A DNA stretch of 64,000 nucleotides from Nocardia nova NBRC 15556 (GTDB taxonomy: Bacteria > Actinomycetota > Actinomycetes > Mycobacteriales > Mycobacteriaceae): positions 62,001-126,000 of the forward strand of contig NZ_BDBN01000006.1 in NCBI RefSeq assembly GCF_001613005.1. The letters are read 5' to 3'. The notes beneath the pieces are model-generated. The model had not been told where the DNA came from. It searched no databases and saw only the letters and a program-made list of their open reading frames with translations. A program made the position numbers and the translations under genes. Positions 1 through 9,062 of the stretch are shown in pieces; the stretch's first letter is position 1, and every line of letters starts with the position of its first letter.

Positions 1-635
1 TGGTCGACCAGCACGATGCCGTCCTCGGCGCGCTTGTAGATCGCACCCGAGGGACAGGAGGCGCCGCAGGACGGGTTGAGGCAGTGCTCGCAGATGCGCG
101 GCAGATAGAACATGAAGGTCTGCTCGAATTCGAGTTTGACCTGTTCCGACAGCCGCGCCAGCAACGGATCACGGCCGACCTGATCCGGTCCGGAGCCGAG
201 GTCGTCGTCCCAGTTCGCGCCCCAGGTGACCTTCGTATCCTCACCGGTGATCAGCGATTTCGGCCGCGCCACCGGCGTGGTGTCCATGGCCGGTGCGGAC
301 AGCAGATTGTCGTAGTCGTAGCTCCACGGGTCGTAGTAGTCCGACACCGTCGGCAGATCCGGATTGGCGAAGATGTTGAGCAGCCGCTTCATGCGCGAAC
401 CGGACTTCAGGGTGAGGCGGCCGCGGCGGTCCAGCGTCCAGCCGCCCTTCCACTTCTCCTGATCCTGGTACTGCCGCGGATATCCCTGTCCCGGACGAGT
501 TTCCACGTTGTTGAACCAGACGTACTCGGTGCCGCCCCGGTTGGTCCAGGCCTGTTTGCAGGTGACGCTGCAGGTGTGACAGCCGATGCATTTGTCCAGG
601 TTCATCACCATGGCCAGCTGTGCCATGACACGCAT
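1..635 (-). CDS. narH: Respiratory nitrate reductase beta subunit NarH (5' part only)
   Basis: NarH is the iron-sulfur electron-transfer subunit of membrane-bound nitrate reductase; it passes electrons from NarI haem to the molybdenum subunit NarG on the cytoplasmic face. The translated minus strand starts MRVMAQLAMVMNLDKCIGC and carries the ferredoxin-type cluster CIGCHTCSVTC (Cys16, 19, 22, 26). A second cysteine group, CEHCLNPSCGASC, lies near the window edge. The ATG at 635 was chosen because it follows the narG stop codon by one base, which implies translational coupling, and because the N-terminus has the usual length for actinobacterial NarH. About 211 codons are visible; the rest of the gene, and presumably narJ and narI, lie to the left of the window. 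The gene is intact as far as it is seen. Confidence 0.95.
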   Translation of the reverse strand, partial: MRVMAQLAMVMNLDKCIGCHTCSVTCKQAWTNRGGTEYVWFNNVETRPGQGYPRQYQDQEKWKGGWTLDRRGRLTLKSGSRMKRLLNIFANPDLPTVSDYYDPWSYDYDNLLSAPAMDTTPVARPKSLITGEDTKVTWGANWDDDLGSGPDQVGRDPLLARLSEQVKLEFEQTFMFYLPRICEHCLNPSCGASCPSGAIYKRAEDGIVLVD

Positions 636-636
636 A

Positions 637-3600
637 TCAGTACTCCACTTCCTGTGAGCGTCTCCGGATCGTGGTGACCTCGTCACGCTGATTTCCGGTG
701 GGCCCGTGGTAGTTCAGGGCGAACGACTGCTGGGCGTACCCGCCGATCAGATGCGTGGGCTTGATCATGATCCGGGTGAGCGCGTTGTGGATGCCGCCGC
801 GTTTGCCCCGGCCGGCCCGAAGCTCCGGGCCGCCTTCGATGCGCGGCACGTCGACCGCGCGATCCTGCGCGTGGTACATGAACACGGTGCCCTCGGGCAT
901 ACGGTGGCTGACGATCGCCCTGGCCACCACCACCCCGTTGCGGTTGACCGCCTCGATCCAATCATTGTCGGCCACACCGATTTTCGCCGCGTCGCGATCG
1001 GACATCCAGATCGCCTGCCCGCCCCGCGAGAGGGTGAGCATATGCAGGTTGTCCTGATACGCGGAGTGGATCGACCACTTCGAATGCGGGGTGAGGTAGC
1101 GCACGGTGACCCCTCGTTCGCCGACCGCGCCCACATCGGGTTCGCGGAACAGGGCCGACATGTCGAGCGGCGGCCGGAAGATCGGAAGTTGTTCGCCCAG
1201 TTCGATCATCCAGTCGTGGTCGAGGTAGAAGTGCTGACGCCCGGTGAGCGTGTGCCAGGGCTTGAGCCGTTCGGTATTGATGGTGAACGGGGAGTACCGC
1301 CGACCACCGGTTTCGGAGCCGGACCATTCCGGTGAGGTGATCACCGGCACCGGCCGCGCCTGCGTATCGGCGAAGGTGATCCGCTTGCCCTCGTGCTCGG
1401 CCGCCAGATCCGCCAGCCGGGTACCGGTGCGGCGCTCCAGCGCGTGGAAACCCTCCACCGCCAACCGGCCGTTGGTGGTGCCGGACAACGCCAGAATGGC
1501 CTCCGCGGCGTGCACATCCTTGGCCAGTGACGGGCGGCCCTGCGCGGCGCCGGAGACCACGGTGCCGTTGACTCCGCGCAGGTACTCGACCTCGGCGTCG
1601 GGAACGGTGGTGACGCCCTTGGTGGTGACCCCGAGCGTTTCGATCAGCGGGCCCAGCGCCGCCATCTTCTCCGCCAGCTTCGGGTAGTCGCGTTCCACCA
1701 CCACCAGCTTCGGCATGGTCTTTCCCGGAATCGGTTCGCATTCACCGGCTTTCCAGTCCAGCACCCGCCCGCGCGCCTGGGCCAGGGCGTCGGCCGAATC
1801 GTGCTGCAACGGAACGGCGACCAGATCCTTGCGGACGCCGAGATGTTTCTCGGCCAGCCAGGAGAATCCGCGCGCGATGCGGTGGAACGCCTCGAAATCG
1901 GTTTTCGCCTCCCACGGCGGGGAGATCGCGGGGGAGAAGGCGTGCACGAACGGATGCATATCCGTCGAGGACAGGTCGTGTTTCTCGTACCAGGTGGCGG
2001 CCGGGAAGACGATATCGGAGAACAGCGTCGTCGACGTCATCCGGAAATCCAGGGAGACCAGCAGATCCAGTTTGCCCGTGGGCGCCTGGTCCGGCCGGCG
2101 CACCTCCTGAGGTGGGACCCCGGCCGAATCGTCGGCCTGCAGGTTGGAATCCGCGCCGAGAAGATGGCGGTGGAAGTACTCGTTGCCCTTGCCCGAGGAG
2201 CCGAGCAGATTGGCCCGCCACACGGTGAGAACACGGGGGAAGTTCCGCGGTGCGTCGGGATCCTCGCAGGCGAACTCGAGATCACCGGATTTCAGGTTGC
2301 CGACCACATAGTCCTGCGGCGTCTGCCCCGCGGCCTCGGCGGCATCGACCAGGTCCAGCGGATTGCGATCGAACGTGGGATACGTCGGCATCCAGCCGAG
2401 CCGCGACGCCAGGGCGATATTGTCGGCGGCCGTGCGCCCGGCGAAAGCGCCCGAACTCAGTGGGGACGCGAAGGATTCGGAGGTGAAGGGGTCGTAGCGC
2501 CACTGGTCGTTGGTCAGATACCAGAACACCGTGCCCTGCATCTGGCGTGGCGGCCGCTGCCAGTCCAGGCCGAACGCCAGGGTGGACCAGCCGGTGACCG
2601 GGCGGCACTTCTCCTGGCCCACGTAATGCGCCCAACCGCCACCGTTGACGCCCTGGCATCCGGTGAGCAGCGTGAGCGTGAAGAAGGCGCGATAGATCTG
2701 ATCGGAGTGGAACCAGTGGTTGGTCCCGGCGCCCATCAGGATCATCGACCGGCCGCCGGAGCGATCGGCGTTGTCGGCGAATTCGCGGGCGATGCGAATC
2801 GCTTGTGCGGCAGGCACTCCCGTGATCGACTCCTGCCACGCGGGAGTGTAGGGCGCGCTCGGGTCGTCGTAACCGGTGGGCCAGTCGCCCGGCAGATCCG
2901 GGCGCCCGACGCCGTACTGCGCGAGCAGGAGGTCGAAGACGGTCGTGACGCGGCGTCCGGCCACGACGGTGGTCGGCACCGAGCGGGTGACGACGCCGGT
3001 CTCACCGTCGAAGCGGGGGAACTGTACGGCCGCAGCATCGTCGGTGCGGCCGTACAGAGTCAGCAGCGGATCGACGCCGCCGAGGTCCAGATTCCAACGC
3101 CCGGCGCCGGATTCGGAGAATCGGTCGCCGAGGGTTCCGTTGGGCACGACGGGATGTCCGTCGGCGTCCAGGAGCACGGTTTTGTGCTCGGCGTTGTCCA
3201 CGTCGAAGCCCGCGACGCCGGCCGCGGCGAGGTCGGCGGCGGTGAGGAATTTTCCGGGCAGCCAGGTGTGGCCGCGGTATTCGCCCTCGCCGTTCCAGCC
3301 GCCGTCGCGTTCGTCCAGCGTGATGAGGAACGGGAGGTCGGTGTAGCGCTTGATGTAGTCGTCGAACCGGGCGGTGGACCGGTCGACGAAGAATTCGCGC
3401 AGCACCACATGGCCCATCGCCATCGCCAGGGCGGCGTCGGTGCCCGGGCGAGCCGGCACCCATTCGTCGGCGAATTTGGTGTTGTCGGCGTAGTCGGGGG
3501 AGACCACCACCACCTTCTGACCGCGGTAGCGGGCCTCGGTCATGTAGTGCGCGTCCGGGGTCCGGGTGACCGGGACGTTCGAACCCCACATGATCAGATA

Positions 3601-4449
3601 GCCGGCATCGAACCAGTCCGCGGACTCCGGGACGTCGGTCTGGTCGCCGAACACCTGCGGCGAGGCGACGGGCAGATCGGCGTACCAGTCGTAGAACGAC
3701 AGCATCGATCCGCCGAGCAGGGAGATGAACCGAGCGCCGACCGCGTGCGACACCATCGACATCGCGGGGATCGGCGAGAAGCCGGCGATCCGGTCCGGCC
3801 CGTACTGTTTGATCGTGTAAACGTGTGCGGCGGCGGCGATTTCGGCGGCTTCCCACCATTCCGCCCGCACGAATCCGCCCTTGCCGCGTGCGGCCTTGTA
3901 CGTCGTCGCCCGCTCCGGGTCCTCGACGATGGATTCCCAGGCCAGTACGGGATCCTTCAACCGGGCCTTCGCCTCGCGGTACATCTCGAGCAGCACCCCG
4001 CGCACATACGGATACCGCACGCGCGCAGGGGAATACGTGTACCAGGAGAACGAGGCGCCGCGCGGGCAGCCGCGGGGTTCGTATTCCGGTTTGTCGGCGC
4101 CGACCGACGGATAATCGGTCTGTTGCGACTCCCAGGTGATCACGCCGTCGGAGACGTAGATCTTCCACGAGCAGGAGCCGGTGCAGTTGACGCCGTGGGT
4201 GGAACGGACCACCTTGTCGTGGGCCCAGCGGTCGCGATAGAACTCGTCGGCCTCGCGCCCGCCGACCTTGTGCACGGTGCGGAGGTCATCCGACACCTCC
4301 CCGCGCTGGAAGTAGCGCCCGACCTTCAGCAGCGCGTCGGCCGCCGACTCGGGGACGCCGTTCGACGCGGTAGATGCGCCGCGCGAGGCTGCGGGTACGC
4401 CGTTCGACTCTGACGAGGGGGCCGAACCCTTCTTGTGCGAAATGACCAC
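637..4449 (-). CDS. narG: Respiratory nitrate reductase alpha subunit NarG
   Basis: NarG holds the Mo-bisMGD cofactor and reduces nitrate to nitrite with quinol electrons delivered through NarI and NarH. The protein (about 1270 aa from the chosen start) shows the family signature VRSTHGVNCTGSCSWKIYV near the N-terminus, with the His/Cys ligands of the FS0 cluster. It also has EPRGCPRGASFSWY, the cofactor-binding SNVPVTRTPDAH stretch, and a C-terminus ending GNQRDEVTTIRRRSQEVEY. The frame stays open to 4584, but the upstream residues look non-coding. The GTG at 4449 follows a GGGGGC purine run and fits the family length. The N-terminus has a Ser/Ala-rich tail of about 45 residues before the conserved region. 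narH follows after 1 bp. The MobA-MoeA fusion at 6.1-7.8 kb serves the cofactor this enzyme needs. Confidence 0.95.
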   Translation of the reverse strand: MVISHKKGSAPSSESNGVPAASRGASTASNGVPESAADALLKVGRYFQRGEVSDDLRTVHKVGGREADEFYRDRWAHDKVVRSTHGVNCTGSCSWKIYVSDGVITWESQQTDYPSVGADKPEYEPRGCPRGASFSWYTYSPARVRYPYVRGVLLEMYREAKARLKDPVLAWESIVEDPERATTYKAARGKGGFVRAEWWEAAEIAAAAHVYTIKQYGPDRIAGFSPIPAMSMVSHAVGARFISLLGGSMLSFYDWYADLPVASPQVFGDQTDVPESADWFDAGYLIMWGSNVPVTRTPDAHYMTEARYRGQKVVVVSPDYADNTKFADEWVPARPGTDAALAMAMGHVVLREFFVDRSTARFDDYIKRYTDLPFLITLDERDGGWNGEGEYRGHTWLPGKFLTAADLAAAGVAGFDVDNAEHKTVLLDADGHPVVPNGTLGDRFSESGAGRWNLDLGGVDPLLTLYGRTDDAAAVQFPRFDGETGVVTRSVPTTVVAGRRVTTVFDLLLAQYGVGRPDLPGDWPTGYDDPSAPYTPAWQESITGVPAAQAIRIAREFADNADRSGGRSMILMGAGTNHWFHSDQIYRAFFTLTLLTGCQGVNGGGWAHYVGQEKCRPVTGWSTLAFGLDWQRPPRQMQGTVFWYLTNDQWRYDPFTSESFASPLSSGAFAGRTAADNIALASRLGWMPTYPTFDRNPLDLVDAAEAAGQTPQDYVVGNLKSGDLEFACEDPDAPRNFPRVLTVWRANLLGSSGKGNEYFHRHLLGADSNLQADDSAGVPPQEVRRPDQAPTGKLDLLVSLDFRMTSTTLFSDIVFPAATWYEKHDLSSTDMHPFVHAFSPAISPPWEAKTDFEAFHRIARGFSWLAEKHLGVRKDLVAVPLQHDSADALAQARGRVLDWKAGECEPIPGKTMPKLVVVERDYPKLAEKMAALGPLIETLGVTTKGVTTVPDAEVEYLRGVNGTVVSGAAQGRPSLAKDVHAAEAILALSGTTNGRLAVEGFHALERRTGTRLADLAAEHEGKRITFADTQARPVPVITSPEWSGSETGGRRYSPFTINTERLKPWHTLTGRQHFYLDHDWMIELGEQLPIFRPPLDMSALFREPDVGAVGERGVTVRYLTPHSKWSIHSAYQDNLHMLTLSRGGQAIWMSDRDAAKIGVADNDWIEAVNRNGVVVARAIVSHRMPEGTVFMYHAQDRAVDVPRIEGGPELRAGRGKRGGIHNALTRIMIKPTHLIGGYAQQSFALNYHGPTGNQRDEVTTIRRRSQEVEY

Positions 4450-4885
4450 AACGCCCCCATCGAGACAAATGAACCGGGCTGACCAGACCGAGAGTAAGGA
4501 CGCTCGCGGGGGCGGCAAAACGATCCGCTCACACCGCGCGCGGGTCACCGGTGAGCTGTGAGGTGGGGGAAACGTCCCGGTCACTGGGCAATTGCCGGTC
4601 GCACCGGGTGATTCGGGTCCGACCTGCGGCGATACCGATTCTCACGGCGCCGGCCCACCGGTGGAGAGCCGCTGTCCACGTCCCCGGTGATGCTTTGGAA
4701 ACCGGCGCTTCGCGGGCGTTTTACATTTGTTAACACGTTGTCGAGGCGTCGGATCGAGTCGAAGGGATAGCGGCGCGCACGCGAAAGTGACGGCGATTAC
4801 CGCTACCGGATGGGGATAGCCGCAGCGATGCCGCCACCGGCGGGAAGGCCATAGGCTGCCCCCGAATCCAACAGCAGGAGAAGCG
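4450..4885. other. Divergent intergenic region narG / FG-GAP gene
   Basis: No convincing gene is seen in these 436 bases. The region holds the narG promoter elements listed separately. It also has a locally AT-rich stretch at 4719-4740 with the 8-bp palindrome TGTTAACA (4728-4735), placed to serve the rightward FG-GAP gene, whose Shine-Dalgarno AGGAGA sits just before its ATG at 4886. Confidence 0.5.
4491..4518 (-). promoter_or_regulatory. Predicted narGH promoter
   Basis: Read on the minus strand, TTGCCG (4518-4513) and TACTCT (4496-4491) are separated by 16 bp, a fair match to a primary-sigma promoter. It would start RNA near 4484 and leave a leader of about 35 nt before the GTG at 4449. 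A second element, the perfect 10-bp palindrome GGCAATTGCC at 4587-4596, lies about 70 bp further upstream and could be a regulator site. Assignment is by eye only. Confidence 0.4.
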
Positions 4886-6043
4886 ATGTCGCGCTCTATC
4901 ACCGTTGCCGGCGTTCTCGCGCCGCTGGCACTCGCCGCTCACGCGGTGGTCGCAAGCACCGTGGCGCAAGCGGATCCGGTGCCGCCCGATCTCATGGGGC
5001 CGGCGGTACCGGCGATCGCCGATATCAACGGTGACGGCGTGCCCGATGTCGTCTTCAGTGACTACCTTCTCGGCGGCGGCGTCTCGGTCTTCCTGGGTAA
5101 GCCCGGAGGTGGCCTGCGGCCGGCCGTGCACTATGCCACCGGCGGCCAAGCCGACTACGTCGCCATCGCCGACTTCGACCATGACGGCACGCTGGACCTG
5201 GCCGTCACGAACTTCGCCTCGAGCGACGTCTCGATCCTGCTGGGCCACGGTGACGGCACCTTCGCCGCCGCGGTCGACTACGCCACCGACTTCGCGCCGG
5301 GCGCCTTGGTCGCCGCCGATTTCGATCACGACGGAAACCTCGATATCGCGACCTCGAACCAGGCGCCGTCGTGGTCGCTGCTGCGCGGCCGCGGCGACGG
5401 CACCTTTCAGCCCGCGGTGACGATATCCACCGTCGGCGGCGTCGGATCCGGTTCGGCCGATGTCGCCGATTTCGATGGTGACGGCAACCTCGACCTGCTC
5501 CGCGGCAACTACGTCAACAGCACGATCCAGATCTATCGAGGCCACGGTGACGGAACCTTCGATGCGCCGGTCACTTTCGATTCGGGGGCGGCGACCGCGT
5601 GGTACGGGATGGCGCGCGATGTCGACGGGGACGGCACACCCGACATCTTGTTCTCCAACCTCGTCAACGGGACCGTCTCGGTCCTGTCGAACCGGGGCGA
5701 CGGCACGTTCTCACCGGCCGTCGCGTATCCGACCGGTGGGCTACTGCCGCAGTGCTTCGACGTCGCCGACGTCGACGGTGACGGGAAACCGGACCTGGTG
5801 GTGGCCAATGGCGGCACCTCGAACATCGCGGTCCTGCACGGTCACGGCGACGGCACGTTCGACCCGCCGGCAGCGGTCTATCCGTCCGGTGGTCTGGTCC
5901 CGCTGTCCACTCCGGCACTCGCCGACTTCAACGGTGACGGGAAACTCGACGTGGTCATCGGCAACACCCTCACGGGCAACATCACACTGCGTGACGGCAA
6001 CGGGGACGGCACCTTCGGGCCGGCCACCGACTACCCGGCATAG
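4886..6043 (+). CDS. Secreted FG-GAP/VCBS repeat protein, seven repeats
   Basis: A 385-aa exported protein. Residues 1-29 form a signal peptide (hydrophobic core LAPLALAAHAVVAST, likely cut after AQA). The rest consists of seven consecutive repeats with the calcium-binding motif DxDxDG (variants DINGDG, DFDHDG, DFDGDG, DVDGDG, DFNGDG), most followed by a GHGDGTF strand. Seven such repeats are the number expected for a closed seven-bladed beta-propeller of the integrin-alpha/VCBS type. There is no lipobox, LPXTG or other visible anchor, so release or loose wall association is likely. The SD sequence AGGAGA is 5 nt from the ATG. It stands alone between nar and moeA, with no operon partner. Such proteins bind ligands or carbohydrates; the actual ligand cannot be told from the sequence. 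Confidence 0.85.
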   Translation: MSRSITVAGVLAPLALAAHAVVASTVAQADPVPPDLMGPAVPAIADINGDGVPDVVFSDYLLGGGVSVFLGKPGGGLRPAVHYATGGQADYVAIADFDHDGTLDLAVTNFASSDVSILLGHGDGTFAAAVDYATDFAPGALVAADFDHDGNLDIATSNQAPSWSLLRGRGDGTFQPAVTISTVGGVGSGSADVADFDGDGNLDLLRGNYVNSTIQIYRGHGDGTFDAPVTFDSGAATAWYGMARDVDGDGTPDILFSNLVNGTVSVLSNRGDGTFSPAVAYPTGGLLPQCFDVADVDGDGKPDLVVANGGTSNIAVLHGHGDGTFDPPAAVYPSGGLVPLSTPALADFNGDGKLDVVIGNTLTGNITLRDGNGDGTFGPATDYPA

Positions 6044-6096
6044 CCCGGGGCCACGGCGTGCCGGCCGGATCGACGCGGTAGTTGCCGCGCGTCTCC

Positions 6097-7830
6097 TCAG
6101 CCCGGCAGCGGCAGATATTCGACCAGCTCGCCGTCGGTGGCGTCGGCGGGGACGACGACCAGTGCGTCACGATCGAGCAGCCCGGCCAGGTGGGCGGTGC
6201 GGACATGTCCGTCGGCGACCCAGCCACCCTCGTCGGCCGCGCGCGCCGGCAGGACCCGCGGCACCGGGCCGGAAACCTGTCCCGCATTCAGGAGAACTCC
6301 GGTGCGCACCCGCGCCGGTGTGCGCCCGGTGAGACCGGAGACGATGGCCGGGGCGAGCGCCCACAGCGTCGCCACCGCCGCGTACGGGTTGCCCGGCAGA
6401 CCGAGAACCACAGGGCCCGCGGGCATCTGCGCGACCACGGTCGATCCTCCCGGCCGCATCCGCAAGCGGTGCACCAGGATTCGCGCCCCGGCCCGATCCA
6501 GTGCGCCGCGCAGCTGGTCGGCCGCGCCGCCGCCGGTCGCGCCGACCACGACCAGAAGATGGTCGTCGGTCGTATCGGAGAGCACATCGTCGAAGCCGTT
6601 GGGCGTATCGCGCAGATGCACCCGGTCCGACGATTCGATTCCGTGCCAGGACAACAACTCCGGGAAGACGGGGCCGACCGAATCGCGGGTCTGGCCGCTG
6701 CGCAGCGGACCTTCGCTGCGAATCTCGTCGCCGGTCATGACGATTCGCGCGCGGACCGGACCGCGGACCTGGGCGGTGATTACCTCGGCGGCGGTCGCGA
6801 CGGAAATCAGTGCCGCGTCGACGGGGGTGCCCTCGGCGGCAACGATATCGCCGGTGTGCCAGTCCTCGCCGCGGTGGCGCACATCGTCGCGGATCGGCGC
6901 CTCGGGCAGTCGCCGCAGCAGCCCGTCGTCGAGCCGGACGAATTCGTCACGCACCACGGTGTCGGTGCCCTCCGGGACATGGGCGCCGGTGGCGATGCGG
7001 ACCGCCTCACCGGCGAGCAGGCCCACCGGTCGCTCACCGCCGGCGAAGCCGACGTCGTGACGCAGCCGCCACGGTTCCGCGCCGGCCACCGCGTAGCCGT
7101 CCATGGCCGACACATCGAAGCGGGGCAGCGCCGAGGCGGCACGCAGCGGGGCCGCCAGCGCCGCACCCCGCACCGCAGGCGGCCGGGCCTCGTGCACCGG
7201 CAGCCGCGTGATACCGGTGCGCAGGATGTCGCGTGCCTGCGCCAACGGCAACGCCGGTGCGGCGGCCTGGGCCGCGCGCACCTGTTCGGGCGTGTCGCAA
7301 TCGGCGATACCGGACAGCGGCACCATCAGGGTGTCGACCGGAACCAGCGCCTTCATCGGCTGATTGGTCACCGAATCCAGTTGCCGCAGTGCCGAGAGCA
7401 GCGCCGCCCGCCGCCACACCCCGACCAGATATTGCGGTCGGCCGGATTCGTCGGTCGCGAAAACCGCGTCGGCCTCGGAAGTCGTTGCGTGCCCGATCAA
7501 TTCGCCGATCGCGGCGGCGGTGAGGAACGGCAGGTCGGCGGCCAGGACCACGACCAGATCGGCCGGGAAATCACATTCCTCGAGGGCGCGCACCGCGCAG
7601 GCGACGGCCGCGACCGGGCCCGCTCCGGCCGGTACCTCCTGCACCTGCCGGATCTCGGGCGCCAGTTCGGGCCGATGCGGGCCGACCACCACCGTGCGCA
7701 CGCAGTCGGCGACCGCGTCCAGCGCCACGGTGAGCATCGCCCGCCCGCCGACCGCGATCGCGGGCTTGTCCACCCCGCCCATCCGGGTCGCCCGCCCACC
7801 GGCCAGCACGATCGCGTCGACAGTCGTCAC
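6097..7830 (-). CDS. MobA-MoeA fusion, molybdenum cofactor biosynthesis
   Basis: This 577-aa protein joins two steps of molybdenum cofactor synthesis. Residues 1 to about 190 are a MobA-like nucleotidyltransferase with the motif LAGGRATRMGGVDK, which would attach GMP (or a related nucleotide) to the cofactor. Residues from about 195 onwards are a MoeA-type molybdotransferase, which inserts molybdate into adenylylated molybdopterin. Visible MoeA landmarks are PRFDVSAMDGYAVAG, MTGDEI, VGATGGGAADQL and LPGNPYA. The MoeA glycine loop is not the textbook GGTSVG, so activity is inferred. The gene reads towards the FG-GAP gene and is separated from nar by it, yet its product supplies the cofactor NarG requires. 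In most bacteria mobA and moeA are separate genes. Confidence 0.88.
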   Translation of the reverse strand: MTTVDAIVLAGGRATRMGGVDKPAIAVGGRAMLTVALDAVADCVRTVVVGPHRPELAPEIRQVQEVPAGAGPVAAVACAVRALEECDFPADLVVVLAADLPFLTAAAIGELIGHATTSEADAVFATDESGRPQYLVGVWRRAALLSALRQLDSVTNQPMKALVPVDTLMVPLSGIADCDTPEQVRAAQAAAPALPLAQARDILRTGITRLPVHEARPPAVRGAALAAPLRAASALPRFDVSAMDGYAVAGAEPWRLRHDVGFAGGERPVGLLAGEAVRIATGAHVPEGTDTVVRDEFVRLDDGLLRRLPEAPIRDDVRHRGEDWHTGDIVAAEGTPVDAALISVATAAEVITAQVRGPVRARIVMTGDEIRSEGPLRSGQTRDSVGPVFPELLSWHGIESSDRVHLRDTPNGFDDVLSDTTDDHLLVVVGATGGGAADQLRGALDRAGARILVHRLRMRPGGSTVVAQMPAGPVVLGLPGNPYAAVATLWALAPAIVSGLTGRTPARVRTGVLLNAGQVSGPVPRVLPARAADEGGWVADGHVRTAHLAGLLDRDALVVVPADATDGELVEYLPLPG

Positions 7831-7934
7831 AGCGGCTCACCCGGCAGGTTGATCATGGACCGATGGTAATCCGCCCACATCGGACGGCGAAGGGCGCGGA
7901 CGGGCGCACGTCCGTCGTCTGCCGCCGCCGCACG

Positions 7935-8672
7935 TCAATCGCAGGGCGCACGCAGCAACCGGAACCGGTTCGTCTCCGGATCGGTCAGCATCGCCTGAGC
8001 CGGCGGATGCACCGCGGCGCCCTGGCAGGGAACCGCGCCGGCGGCGGTGAGCCGGGCGACCTCGTCCGCGGGATCGCCGGTGGAGTAGGTGACGACATCG
8101 AGGTGGACGCGATCGCTTTCGCGGGCCGCGACCTGGGTGCGCAGGAATTCCAGCCACGGACCCTGGCCGGTGGCCGAGCGAATGCCGGACATGCGGGATT
8201 CGTCGTGGGTCAGCGGCCAGCCGGCCGCGGTCTCCCAGAACCGGGCCAGCCGGGTGGGATGGGGAGTGTCGACGACGATCGCGGCAACCGCGCCGGTATC
8301 CACGTATTCCTCGCGCGGTTCGAGCACACAGAATTCGTTGCCCTCGGGATCCGCGAGCACCGTCCAGGGCACCGCGCCCTGCCCGATGTCGATCGGCCGC
8401 GCGCCCAGTGCCAGCGCCCGATCCACCTGCACGCGTTGATGATCCAGCGAACGACCCACCACATCGAGATGGATGCGGTTCTTCGCGGACTTGGGTCCGG
8501 CCGCCGGCAGGAACATCAACGACACATCAGCGGAATCCGGGTCGGAAGCAGCCACCTCGACCGCGTGCGGACGGTCCACGGTGATCTGCCAGTCGAGCAA
8601 CTCCGCCCAGAACCGCGCCACGTTCCGTGGCCGGATCGCATCGAACACCACGCACGCCAGACGGGTGGTCAT
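7935..8672 (-). CDS. VOC-family (glyoxalase/bleomycin-resistance fold) protein, two domains
   Basis: A 245-aa cytoplasmic protein made of two tandem VOC half-modules, about residues 1-120 and 125-245. Both repeat the pattern FDxxxPxxxARFW...G and end in a DPEGNEF or DPETNRF motif, with conserved His and Glu residues typical of metal-binding VOC proteins. Members act as glyoxalases, dioxygenases, or antibiotic- and toxin-binding proteins; nothing here fixes the substrate. It runs in the same direction as the MobA-MoeA gene about 100 bp downstream, and away from the ATL/hydrolase pair after a 90-bp gap. The ATG at 8672 gives the usual start of the family (MTTRLACVVFDAIRP). Confidence 0.8.
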   Translation of the reverse strand: MTTRLACVVFDAIRPRNVARFWAELLDWQITVDRPHAVEVAASDPDSADVSLMFLPAAGPKSAKNRIHLDVVGRSLDHQRVQVDRALALGARPIDIGQGAVPWTVLADPEGNEFCVLEPREEYVDTGAVAAIVVDTPHPTRLARFWETAAGWPLTHDESRMSGIRSATGQGPWLEFLRTQVAARESDRVHLDVVTYSTGDPADEVARLTAAGAVPCQGAAVHPPAQAMLTDPETNRFRLLRAPCD

Positions 8673-8762
8673 GTCTCCACGGTAACCGCGGAACAGGAGT
8701 AATGGGCGAATTCGGATATCCGTGGGCCGACACCGAGGTCGACGGCCGGATTCGCGATGTCG

Positions 8763-9062
8763 TCAGTCGCCGAATCGATGCCGGGCGGCGGCCAGGTCGA
8801 CGCGATCGCCGCGGATCGGGCAGCCCTCCTCGGCCAGCCGGCGCAACTGGCGCTGCACCAGATGAGCCGCCGGAGTGCCATCGGCGCGCAGTACCCGATG
8901 CCAGGGCAGATCGGCGGAGTCGGTGCGCATGATCCAGCCGACGGTCCGCGGGGTCGACAGCCCGGCGGCCGCCGCGATATCCCCGTAGGTGGCGACTCGT
9001 CCGGGCGGAATGGCCGCGACCAGCTCCCGCACCCGCTCGATCTCGGCGTCGGTGGTCGGCAT
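8763..9062 (-). CDS. Alkyltransferase-like protein (ATL), MGMT-fold without the reactive cysteine
   Basis: A 99-aa protein with the helix-turn-helix DNA-binding half of O6-alkylguanine-DNA alkyltransferase. It has PPGRVATYGDIAAAAG, the recognition helix with arginine (TPRTVGWIMR), and an active-site loop reading PWHRV instead of PCHRV. The Cys acceptor is thus Trp54, as in E. coli ATL1 and the Schizosaccharomyces Atl1. ATL proteins bind O6-alkylguanine lesions without repairing them and hand them to nucleotide excision repair. The ATG overlaps the stop of the upstream hydrolase gene by one base (TGATG), so the two are translationally coupled. In M. tuberculosis the hydrolase lipV is also next to such a gene (from memory). 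Confidence 0.88.
   Translation of the reverse strand: MPTTDAEIERVRELVAAIPPGRVATYGDIAAAAGLSTPRTVGWIMRTDSADLPWHRVLRADGTPAAHLVQRQLRRLAEEGCPIRGDRVDLAAARHRFGD

Noticed and set aside
1801..4413. Long plus-strand frame opposite narG
   Set aside because: Shadow of narG: no ribosome site, no recognisable family, and narG is certain on the other strand.
8763..9062. Possible active O6-methylguanine methyltransferase (ogt)
   Set aside because: The acceptor cysteine is replaced by tryptophan (PWHRV), so it is called ATL instead.
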